Assembly (NCBI GenBank): GCA_023131935.1
Contig: JAGLYY010000448.1
Span: 1 to 5,857 of the forward strand
Reading direction: 5' to 3'
Source: Spirochaetales bacterium
GTDB taxonomy: Bacteria; Spirochaetota; Spirochaetia; JAGLYY01
Length of the DNA: 5,857 bases
In this document: positions 1 through 5,857 of the stretch, in pieces
Layout of the letters: each line of letters starts with the position of its first letter
Numbering within the stretch: the stretch's first letter is position 1
Translations under genes and position numbers: made by a program
The notes under the pieces: generated by a model
Seen by the model: the letters and a program-made list of their open reading frames with translations, nothing else
What the model was told of the DNA's origin: nothing
Database searches by the model: none

Positions 1-878
1 AGAGGGATCGAAGGTTTTGAAATGTACTCTACTTTATGGATCAAGCCGCAATCAATAAGCCAGGATAAACCATGTTCATATTCCCTGGCCCTTGCTCCGG
101 TTTTTACCAATCCGTATATAAATTTCTTTCGCTCCTTTGCCAACTGGGAAGGGATAGAATTCCATAATAGCCTTATTCGCGGAACAACCCTTGGCGGAGC
201 ATGTTTTGAAAAATCCTGTTCATAAGCAGCAAGAATATTATTATGAATAGATCTTACCTCGCTATAGTCTAAACGCTCAGCAAAAGCCGCGACAGCTTCA
301 GGCATTCCTCCAACAAAATAATATTGCTTCAAAGAATCGATATATTTCATCTTGAAAGTGGAAATAAGGTTATTATCCTGCTGTTCAAGGAGTTGTATTA
401 ACTCTTTATGATCTGTAGCCAGTAAAAACTCTGTAAAATTCAGAGGATAAAGATCCAGAAATTGTACCTTTCCTACAGGGAACGAAGTTCCCGGATGCAA
501 AGCTACACCCAACAAGGAACCTGCTGCAATGATATGGTATTCAGGAGCGTTCTCATAAAAGTATTTAAGAGAAGTCAGTGCCCTTGGCACTTCCTGGATC
601 TCGTCAAAAACAAGTAAGGTATTATAAGGTTCTATTGTTTCTCTTGATTCTATCTGTAAGGCGGCAATTATTCTGGGTATATCAAAATCACCATTGAACA
701 ATTGTTTCATCCTTTCATTATTTTCAAAATTGATATAAGCATACTTAGGGTATTGAGTCTCTCCAAACTTTTTCATAAGCCAGGTTTTTCCCACCTGCCT
801 GGCTCCACGGATAATTAAAGGTTTCCTGGTATCGGAGTGCTTCCATAAGATAAGATCATTAAGTGCGTCTCTAAACAT
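1..878 (-). CDS. AAA_14/DUF4143-type P-loop ATPase, 3' end cut by the window edge
   Basis: The frame is open from 878 to the left edge with no stop, giving 292 residues of a family that usually runs to about 380-450, so the C-terminus lies outside. Visible motifs, numbered from the ATG at 878: Walker A GARQVGKT at 25-32, Walker B LLVFDE at 88-93, a sensor-like IIAAGSLLG at 116-124, GGMPEAV at 190-196, YEQDF at 219-223, and the start of the DUF4143 region with GARAREYEHGLSWLIDCGLI at 261-280. This order is typical of AAA_14 plus DUF4143 proteins, which are cytoplasmic predicted ATPases whose cellular role is not established. As I recall, DUF4143 is grouped with the PD-(D/E)XK nuclease-like fold; most of it is not visible here. 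An in-frame ATG at 884 is possible, but AGAGG at 886-890 lies 7 nt from the ATG at 878 and only 1 nt from 884, which favours 878. The gene is AT-richer than its neighbours, suggesting separate ancestry. Confidence 0.93.
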   Translation of the reverse strand, partial: MFRDALNDLILWKHSDTRKPLIIRGARQVGKTWLMKKFGETQYPKYAYINFENNERMKQLFNGDFDIPRIIAALQIESRETIEPYNTLLVFDEIQEVPRALTSLKYFYENAPEYHIIAAGSLLGVALHPGTSFPVGKVQFLDLYPLNFTEFLLATDHKELIQLLEQQDNNLISTFKMKYIDSLKQYYFVGGMPEAVAAFAERLDYSEVRSIHNNILAAYEQDFSKHAPPRVVPRIRLLWNSIPSQLAKERKKFIYGLVKTGARAREYEHGLSWLIDCGLIHKVEYISKPSIP

Positions 879-885
879 ATCCATA

Positions 886-890
886 CCTCT
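886..890 (-). promoter_or_regulatory. Ribosome binding site that decides the ATPase start
   Basis: On the minus strand AGAGG (within GAAGAGGT) lies 7 nt before the ATG at 878, an ideal distance. Another in-frame ATG at 884 is only 1 nt away from it. The site therefore favours the downstream ATG, making the protein two residues shorter than the longest reading. Confidence 0.6.
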
Positions 891-902
891 TCGTCATAAT
901 GA

Positions 903-931
903 AGCATATATCAGAAAATCACATAAGTCAA
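903..931 (-). promoter_or_regulatory. Putative sigma70-type promoter of the ATPase gene
   Basis: On the minus strand TTGACT (926-931, one mismatch to TTGACA) is followed after 17 bases by TATGCT (903-908, four of six matches to TATAAT). A transcript would begin near 895-897, leaving a short leader of roughly 18 nt that includes the AGAGG ribosome binding site. The -35 box lies inside the first unit of the tandem repeat, so a protein bound to the repeat could affect transcription. This is a motif match made by eye; the -10 is imperfect. Confidence 0.45.
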
Positions 932-988
932 AGGACTTTCTGACATTCCATCACATAAGTCAAAGGACTTTTTGGCATTTCATCACAT
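918..988. repeat. 32-bp tandem direct repeat, two full units and a 7-bp remnant
   Basis: Unit 1 is 918-949 and unit 2 is 950-981. They differ at only three of 32 positions, all transitions in the last ten bases. A third start, ATCACAT at 982-988, matches the first seven bases of the unit and then diverges. Each unit carries a short dyad, AAGTC-AAAG-GACTT (925-938 and 957-970). Each also holds TTGACT on the minus strand; the copy in unit 1 serves as the likely -35 of the ATPase promoter, while the copy in unit 2 has no good -10 at the right distance. The repeat fills much of the gap between pbpC and the ATPase gene. It may be an operator pair or a duplicated promoter segment; with only two units and a near-contiguous period it is not a CRISPR. 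Confidence 0.85.
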
Positions 989-1014
989 CTAACAATGAAT
1001 CTCCCATTGCTGGT

Positions 1015-3288
1015 TCACTGCACCTGAAACTGAATGGTACTGCTCCCTCCATCACCCTCGGCCTCCACCGTGTAGGTCCCATGGACAATCGGTAATAAGA
1101 ACTGCAGGGGAGAGGTCCCTTCAGCCATGAGAGCACCGTTTACCCGCAGTCTGATTGTGTCTCCCGGGTGGGACAGTGCCTCGACCCGTACAGCCTGGTC
1201 CTCCGCCGGGATTGTCGGGTCAAAGTAGAAGAAAGCGTTGCGGGACGGATGGGTAATTTCTGGAGCATTCGCTCGCTGTTGCCCATCTCCTGCTGTTTCG
1301 TTTTGCTGGTGGTAGTACATCTGGTGGTCTGCCCATCCCTGGAATTCCTGGGGGTAATGCACTGGTCCTCCGGGATACCGGTGATAGGTGCAGTTGCCGG
1401 GTTCGCTGCCGATGGGGAAGATTTCCCAGAGAGAACTGAAACAGGCATCTGTTGCCCGCTGCCCCGATAGTGGGCATATTTTTACCCGGTGGGTCCCCTG
1501 GACCTCGGCAAATTCCTCTGAACTGTCGGTAAAAAGGGAAAGCATTTCTATTACCACCGCTGCCGGCAGGGAACTCCCGGGTGCCCCAATCACCGTATCG
1601 CCTGAATAATTTCCCATCCAGATTCCAATAGTATATTGAGGAGTTGCCCCAAGAGCCCAGATGTTTTGAAACTGGTTCGAGGTCCCTGTTTTAAACATAC
1701 CGGTAAAGGGGCTGTTCAGGATGCTCCTGCTCCCGAACCCCGTGACCCTGCCGATATCATCTGAAAGAATATCTCTTATCATCCCCGCGACCTGAGGCGG
1801 ATACACCTGGTTTTGCGCCTGCCCTGAGGGGTCTGCCGCTTCATAGTTATCAGGAGGCCTGTTTCTTTCTTCCCCTTGCCAGGTGAGGTCGAGAAAGAGC
1901 CCATCCCTTGGAAACAGGGAAAATCCCCTGACAAGTTCCATCAGGGTAACTTCCGCGTTTCCCAGGGCAAGCCCGAGACCGACAGAGTTTTGCTGGTCCT
2001 GTAGGGAGGAAAATCCCAGTTCCAATAACCTGTCTTCGAAATTACGCACACCAACCCGCTCAAGGGTGTAAACCGCGGGAATATTTAATGAGGAGGCGAG
2101 GGCTGTCCTCAATCGGACCGGACCGTTATATCTTCTGTTGAAATTTTGAGGGATGTAAATCTCCTGTCCCCCGAAAAAACTGGGAATATCGGGAAGAATC
2201 GTTGCCGGGGTCATTCCCATTTCAAGGGCAAGGGCGTAAAGGAAGGGTTTTATCGTTGATCCCGGTTGATTCCGGACCTGAACGCCGTCAATCATGCCGC
2301 TTGATAATTCGTTAAAGAAATCCACCGATCCACAGTAAGCAAGAATTTGTCCTGTCCTGTTATCGATCATTAATCCCGAGCCATTTGATATCCTGTACCG
2401 CTCTGCTCCCGAAATCCGGGCGCTCAAAGCCCTTTCCAGGGCATGTTGTTTTTCCAGGTCCAAACTGGTGGTAAGGGGAAGCCCGTTTGCTTTTGCCGAT
2501 GGATCAATCCGTTTATCTATGTATTGGATGAAGTGGGGCGCTTCGAAGGGCCACGGGTATCCTCCGCTTCGGGAAGCCGCGTTCCGTGCCGCAATCCGGA
2601 TCGCTTTCTCCCCGACAGGAATACCAATCCTCTGAAAGAGGGTAATGGCGGCATCTGCTGTCTCTTCGGGGGCTGTAACGGGATTATAGTACGCGGGCCG
2701 TCTTGGAATTACCGCGAGGAGCAGGATTTCAGGGAGGGACAATTCGTCAAGCTCAGCTCCGAAGAACTCCTTTGCGGCGGTTGTGACCCCGAATGCCCGA
2801 TGACCGAAGGGGATACTGTTCAGCCACAATTCAAGGATCTCTTTTTTAGACAGCAGCGCTTCCAGTCTGATGGCGGTTATGGCTTCGCCGATCTTTCCAG
2901 CGATTCCCGGAGGGTGGGGACGGATAATCCGGGCGAGCTGCATCGAGATTGTGGATGCCCCGGTGACGACCCTCCCCTCCGACAAGTTGAGAAAAAGGGA
3001 ACGCGTTATTGCGGCCGGATCGATTCCGAAGTGCAGGAAGAACCGTTCATCTTCACTCGCGCGGAAAATATCAGCTATAAACTCAGGCATTTCATGAAGG
3101 GGGGTAAACTCCCTCCTGCTTCCATCTTCGAGAGAGAGAATTTGAAGCAGCTGCCCCTGCCTGTCGAGGATGTGCAGGCTGTAAGGCCGACCCAGAAAAA
3201 CATCGAGGGGGGCAAAGGGGAGGATTCCTCCCAGCAGCCTGAGGGTCAGAAGGAATCCTAACGCGATCAATGGGGGCAGGGTTTTCAT
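1015..3288 (-). CDS. pbpC: Penicillin-binding protein 1C (bifunctional glycosyltransferase/transpeptidase)
   Basis: A 757-residue class A PBP of the 1C type, close to the E. coli PbpC length (about 770). It is anchored in the inner membrane and acts in the periplasm on lipid II and peptidoglycan. Residues 1-23 form a short basic start and a hydrophobic anchor. The GT51 glycosyltransferase follows: EDERFF with the expected catalytic Glu79, GASTISMQLAR at 110-120, and SKKEILELWLN with Glu150. The transpeptidase has STIK (Ser344, Lys347), SLN (400-402) and KTG (533-535), so both activities look intact. A CPLSG segment with Cys605, Cys616, Cys633 and His636 is followed by the BiPBP_C domain at about 674-757. 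The start at 3288 is chosen because the anchor begins there and AGG at 3293-3295 precedes it. A longer reading from 3357 would add 23 non-anchor residues and overlap the upstream gene. It is translated with the macroglobulin gene, one base downstream of its stop. Confidence 0.95.
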   Translation of the reverse strand: MKTLPPLIALGFLLTLRLLGGILPFAPLDVFLGRPYSLHILDRQGQLLQILSLEDGSRREFTPLHEMPEFIADIFRASEDERFFLHFGIDPAAITRSLFLNLSEGRVVTGASTISMQLARIIRPHPPGIAGKIGEAITAIRLEALLSKKEILELWLNSIPFGHRAFGVTTAAKEFFGAELDELSLPEILLLAVIPRRPAYYNPVTAPEETADAAITLFQRIGIPVGEKAIRIAARNAASRSGGYPWPFEAPHFIQYIDKRIDPSAKANGLPLTTSLDLEKQHALERALSARISGAERYRISNGSGLMIDNRTGQILAYCGSVDFFNELSSGMIDGVQVRNQPGSTIKPFLYALALEMGMTPATILPDIPSFFGGQEIYIPQNFNRRYNGPVRLRTALASSLNIPAVYTLERVGVRNFEDRLLELGFSSLQDQQNSVGLGLALGNAEVTLMELVRGFSLFPRDGLFLDLTWQGEERNRPPDNYEAADPSGQAQNQVYPPQVAGMIRDILSDDIGRVTGFGSRSILNSPFTGMFKTGTSNQFQNIWALGATPQYTIGIWMGNYSGDTVIGAPGSSLPAAVVIEMLSLFTDSSEEFAEVQGTHRVKICPLSGQRATDACFSSLWEIFPIGSEPGNCTYHRYPGGPVHYPQEFQGWADHQMYYHQQNETAGDGQQRANAPEITHPSRNAFFYFDPTIPAEDQAVRVEALSHPGDTIRLRVNGALMAEGTSPLQFLLPIVHGTYTVEAEGDGGSSTIQFQVQ

Positions 3289-3295
3289 ATCACCT
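3289..3295 (-). promoter_or_regulatory. pbpC ribosome binding site overlapping the upstream stop codon
   Basis: The minus strand reads AGGTGAT directly before the pbpC ATG. AGG (3293-3295) is the last sense codon of the macroglobulin gene and TGA (3290-3292) is its stop, leaving a single T before the ATG. The spacing from AGG is short (4 nt). The arrangement strongly suggests translational coupling, with terminating ribosomes restarting on pbpC. Confidence 0.65.
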
Positions 3296-5857
3296 GATAA
3301 CGTACAGGATCCCCGCGGTCCTTCCGAACACTTCAGGCTCATACATACATTCGGCAATTGCCGGCGGAGTCGGAAATAACCCGGGGATTACGGCCCGAAA
3401 GAGAAAATCTATTGTCTGACTGCCGGGGTAGAAGGAATCGAAGAAATACTGCACTTCGTTATCATAGATCCTCATGACCGGTTCTATGGGAAACAGGAAA
3501 ATTCCGAAGGGGGAAATATGAGCGTATCCCTCTCCAACATAGGTTTCCTCCTCTCCCCAGGAAAGTTCTCGCTGCCATTGCCGGGACCGTACTCCATCAG
3601 CGTCCGCGTAACTGCCGGTGGTTTTGAAGGAGGCGTCGAGGATATCAGCCCCCGACGGTACCGGTATCCGCAGAACCACCTGTGTCCGGCTCTTTGAGGT
3701 AGATATATGCATCCGCATCCGGTAGGTAGTCCCGGCTGTGAGTTCATCTTCGGCAATGCGGTTTCCATCAAGATCCAATATCTCGCCGAAGAGAGAGAAC
3801 CCTTCGTCCCGCGCGGGAACGATCTCCGAAGGTAGGGAATAACGGAAGGTCGCGTTGTAGTAAACCGTCCCCCTGCCGTTTTTGTAAAACGAGAGGGGCA
3901 GCAGGGCGTTTCTCGGAAGATCAGCGAGAGGGGATTCCCCGAGGGGAAGCTCGATAGTTACCATATCCGGAAGGGGACCCGCGAAGGAGCCTTCATGAAG
4001 ATTTACTTCATCCAGGAGAACAGTAACGTCGAGATCGGTTTCCTCAGCCGCCTCCTCACTCATTACATTGGCATAGGCGATTACCGCCCATGCGGTATCG
4101 GAGGTATTTACCCAGTAACCGTTCTTTTCCTGGGCATCCAGAGTGTTGAGGATTTTCCTATTCATCTCTGAGTCAGGATCGAGGTTCCGGTACACCAGGG
4201 AGAGGAGAGAAAGCCGCTCTACACTTGAATCAAAGTAGTGCTGCCGTTCGTAGGTCTCAACGAAATCGATACTTCGGGTCCCGATTTTGATAAAATTCTT
4301 CATCCTGGTAAGAATCTTCTTTGCCCCCCGATTATCCCCCGAGGCGTTCAACGACAGGGCGAGGAACCCATAACCTGACATACCGATGACATCTCCCTCC
4401 TCTAAAAAGGCCTCAATTTTTCCGCTTACATCCCGCTCCCAGAGAGAGAGAACATATACCGCGTAAAGTTTTGTGTGACGGCTTACCAGTTTATCGTTGG
4501 TCACACTGTAGAGGTAAGAGAGAAGCTTTGAGAGGTTGAAGCTCCCCTCGACATCATATCCGGCAGTTTTAGCGAGGGAGAGATAGTGGGCAATTTTAAC
4601 CGAAAGATAGGGGGAGGAGATGGTAAAATAGTGTTCGGGGAGATGGGAGAACCCCCCGTTGCCGTTCTGATATTTCTTCAGGGATGAAAAGAATTCATCT
4701 ACCATTCCCGAGCGGTAGAAGCTCTTTCCCGCGGCGGATATAACGGCCAGATTTTCACCAAAGAGGATCACCGGAAGGATTCTTGTAAGCCTGTTGTCGA
4801 GATAATAATAGGGATATTCCAGGAGATAGGTAACAGCCCCCGAAATCGCCGGAAGCATTGTTGAGTTGAGCTGCAATGTCAGACCGCCGTATCCCTGCTG
4901 GATGGCCTGGGGGATGAGAAAACCCTCCAGAGCCATTCTAATGTCCCCCGGTTTCTCCATGAAAGTGAGCCCGGAGTCGTCGGGCAGGGCATTGTTCGTG
5001 CTTCCCGTTACGGTAAAAGCTTCATTCACCCGTGCCCGTTCAACTATCAGTGATTCTTCCAAAACTTCAGAAAGGAGAGCTGACCGGATCTCGAAGGTGA
5101 GAAGTGCTTCTCCCTCCCCGGTAGCGGCAAGGAGGAAGGGCACCTCAACCGCTTCACCAGGTTCTACAAGCACGGTCTTCCGGTTTTCTCCATCAACGAG
5201 GATATTTGTTGTCGAAAGAGTAACCTGTACCTCCTGTGGTTTCGCCGAAAGGTTGGTAACGATAACACCGGCGTGGGCGGAGTCCCGGACCCGGAGCCTG
5301 CGGGGCAGGGCAGTCCGGATATTTATTGGATTCTGTACCTTTACCTCATCCTCTCCCCTGCCGAAATGATTTCCTTTGAGAACAATTGCCGTGGCGCGGT
5401 AGGTGGTGAGGGTATCGGGAAAATTGAAGGTGATCCGCACCTCACCATTCCCGTCGGTAACCGCGAAAGGTTCAAACACCGCCAGGGGGGTAAAGTCCTT
5501 CCTTCGAGGAAGTTTGCCCTCTTCGGTGTCACCCCCCTGAAGATCTTTTACCTCGTAGGTGACGGGATCTATGAGCAGACTCCTGGAGTCGGCCCCATAT
5601 ACCGCCAGCGGGAATTTATCGCTGTCATAAAAGAACTTTATAGGATCCGGAATGTGGTAGTCGATTAAATCGAGAACTCCCCGGTCGACGGCGAGGAAAG
5701 TGACTTCAGCATTCGGAAGGGGCACATCATTTTGTGAGACCCGGATTGTGTAGGTGGCCCTTTCCCCCGGCAGGTAGTGCTCTTTATCCGGTTTGATTTC
5801 AACTGACAGGCTCTTTTTTTCGAGAGAAACAGATAAAGGCACGATCCCGAAGTATCC
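3290..5857 (-). CDS. Bacterial alpha-2-macroglobulin, C-terminal half, thioester motif lost (5' end outside window)
   Basis: The frame stays open through 5857, so the GTG at 5842 is only the first possible start inside the window and not the true one. Family members are about 1,500-1,900 residues; 855 are seen here, without signal peptide or lipobox. Numbered from 5842: a macroglobulin/bait-region segment with AVDRGVLDL (51-59) and IPDP (64-67); the A2M domain with PFAVTDGNGEVRITFNFPDT (125-144) and LTTYRA (145-150); then ALPRRLRVRD (178-187); the alpha-helical thioester-domain region at about 290-600; and a C-terminal beta domain ending in the family signature MYEPEVFGRTAG (833-844). At the thioester site, where relatives read YPYGCLEQ, this protein has YPYYYLDN (343-350): Cys is Tyr347, Glu is Asp349 and Gln is Asn350. 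The protein should sit in the periplasm and trap proteases, but not by covalent thioester capture. The gene resembles yfhM by its link to pbpC and the E. coli yfaS type by lacking a thioester; I give no symbol. Confidence 0.93.
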   Translation of the reverse strand, partial: GYFGIVPLSVSLEKKSLSVEIKPDKEHYLPGERATYTIRVSQNDVPLPNAEVTFLAVDRGVLDLIDYHIPDPIKFFYDSDKFPLAVYGADSRSLLIDPVTYEVKDLQGGDTEEGKLPRRKDFTPLAVFEPFAVTDGNGEVRITFNFPDTLTTYRATAIVLKGNHFGRGEDEVKVQNPINIRTALPRRLRVRDSAHAGVIVTNLSAKPQEVQVTLSTTNILVDGENRKTVLVEPGEAVEVPFLLAATGEGEALLTFEIRSALLSEVLEESLIVERARVNEAFTVTGSTNNALPDDSGLTFMEKPGDIRMALEGFLIPQAIQQGYGGLTLQLNSTMLPAISGAVTYLLEYPYYYLDNRLTRILPVILFGENLAVISAAGKSFYRSGMVDEFFSSLKKYQNGNGGFSHLPEHYFTISSPYLSVKIAHYLSLAKTAGYDVEGSFNLSKLLSYLYSVTNDKLVSRHTKLYAVYVLSLWERDVSGKIEAFLEEGDVIGMSGYGFLALSLNASGDNRGAKKILTRMKNFIKIGTRSIDFVETYERQHYFDSSVERLSLLSLVYRNLDPDSEMNRKILNTLDAQEKNGYWVNTSDTAWAVIAYANVMSEEAAEETDLDVTVLLDEVNLHEGSFAGPLPDMVTIELPLGESPLADLPRNALLPLSFYKNGRGTVYYNATFRYSLPSEIVPARDEGFSLFGEILDLDGNRIAEDELTAGTTYRMRMHISTSKSRTQVVLRIPVPSGADILDASFKTTGSYADADGVRSRQWQRELSWGEEETYVGEGYAHISPFGIFLFPIEPVMRIYDNEVQYFFDSFYPGSQTIDFLFRAVIPGLFPTPPAIAECMYEPEVFGRTAGILYVIR
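4793..4816 (-). other. Degenerate thioester site of the alpha-2-macroglobulin
   Basis: These eight codons encode YPYYYLDN. The flanks (LLEYPY before, TRILP after) align without gaps to the usual LLxYPYGCLEQTTSRLLP segment, which is family knowledge recalled rather than searched. Codon 4802-4804 (TAT) replaces the thioester Cys, 4796-4798 (GAC) the Glu and 4793-4795 (AAC) the Gln. The frame is intact on both sides, so this is substitution and not a frameshift. Confidence 0.85.

Noticed and set aside
22..225. A 67-codon open frame on the plus strand at the left edge.
   Set aside because: It is antisense to the ATPase gene, whose DUF4143 region is clearly coded on the minus strand here.
918..988. 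Tandem repeat considered as a CRISPR array.
   Set aside because: The units are directly adjacent with no unique spacers, only two are complete, and no cas gene is nearby.
993..1009. Inverted repeat CAATG...CATTG just after pbpC, considered as a terminator.
   Set aside because: The stem is only 5 bp with a 7-base loop, AT-rich, and is not followed by a T-run on the minus strand.
2443..3261. A 272-codon open frame on the plus strand.
   Set aside because: It lies wholly antisense to pbpC, whose GT51 and transpeptidase motifs are unmistakable. The product is low-complexity, rich in Gly, Arg and Cys, with no recognisable domain; it is a shadow of the codon bias of pbpC.
3286..3357. Longer pbpC reading starting at 3357 (or an ATG at 3342).
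   Set aside because: It would place about 23 non-hydrophobic residues before the membrane anchor and overlap the macroglobulin gene, while the ATG at 3288 has a ribosome binding site and the usual PBP1C beginning.
4866..5369. A 167-codon open frame on the plus strand, and a further one at 5273-5668.
   Set aside because: Both are antisense to the conserved macroglobulin coding frame and give Ser/Arg/Pro-rich products with no motif or convincing ribosome binding site.

Overview
All three genes in this window lie on the minus strand and are read from the right edge toward the left. From 5' to 3' they are the C-terminal half of a bacterial alpha-2-macroglobulin (3290-5857, 5' end outside the window), a complete penicillin-binding protein 1C gene (pbpC, 1015-3288), a 130-137 bp spacer holding a 32-bp tandem repeat and a likely promoter, and an AAA_14/DUF4143-type ATPase that runs off the left edge (1-878). 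There is no gene-free stretch over 300 bases and no RNA gene, CRISPR array or insertion sequence was seen.

The alpha-2-macroglobulin and pbpC form a two-gene unit. The first stop codon and the pbpC ATG are separated by one base, and the pbpC ribosome binding site lies over the end of the upstream gene. This pairing is known in diderm bacteria (yfhM-pbpC in E. coli). It is usually read as a periplasmic defence and repair pair: the macroglobulin traps invading proteases and PBP1C is thought to mend peptidoglycan. The point of most interest is that the macroglobulin has lost the reactive thioester. Where the family has Gly-Cys-Leu-Glu-Gln, this protein has Tyr-Tyr-Leu-Asp-Asn in an otherwise well-aligned segment, whereas PBP1C keeps all its catalytic motifs.

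The ATPase gene looks different from the pair. Sampled stretches are clearly AT-richer (roughly 30-43% GC against about 57% in a sampled pbpC stretch). It appears to have its own promoter, whose -35 box lies inside the first copy of the tandem repeat. This fits a separately transcribed, probably horizontally acquired accessory gene.

The organism is most likely a diderm (Gram-negative-type) bacterium of moderate GC, judged from the periplasmic macroglobulin/PBP1C pair. AAA_14/DUF4143 ATPases are frequent in Bacteroidota, Spirochaetota and related groups, and a spirochaete-like host would fit, but the sequence does not settle this.
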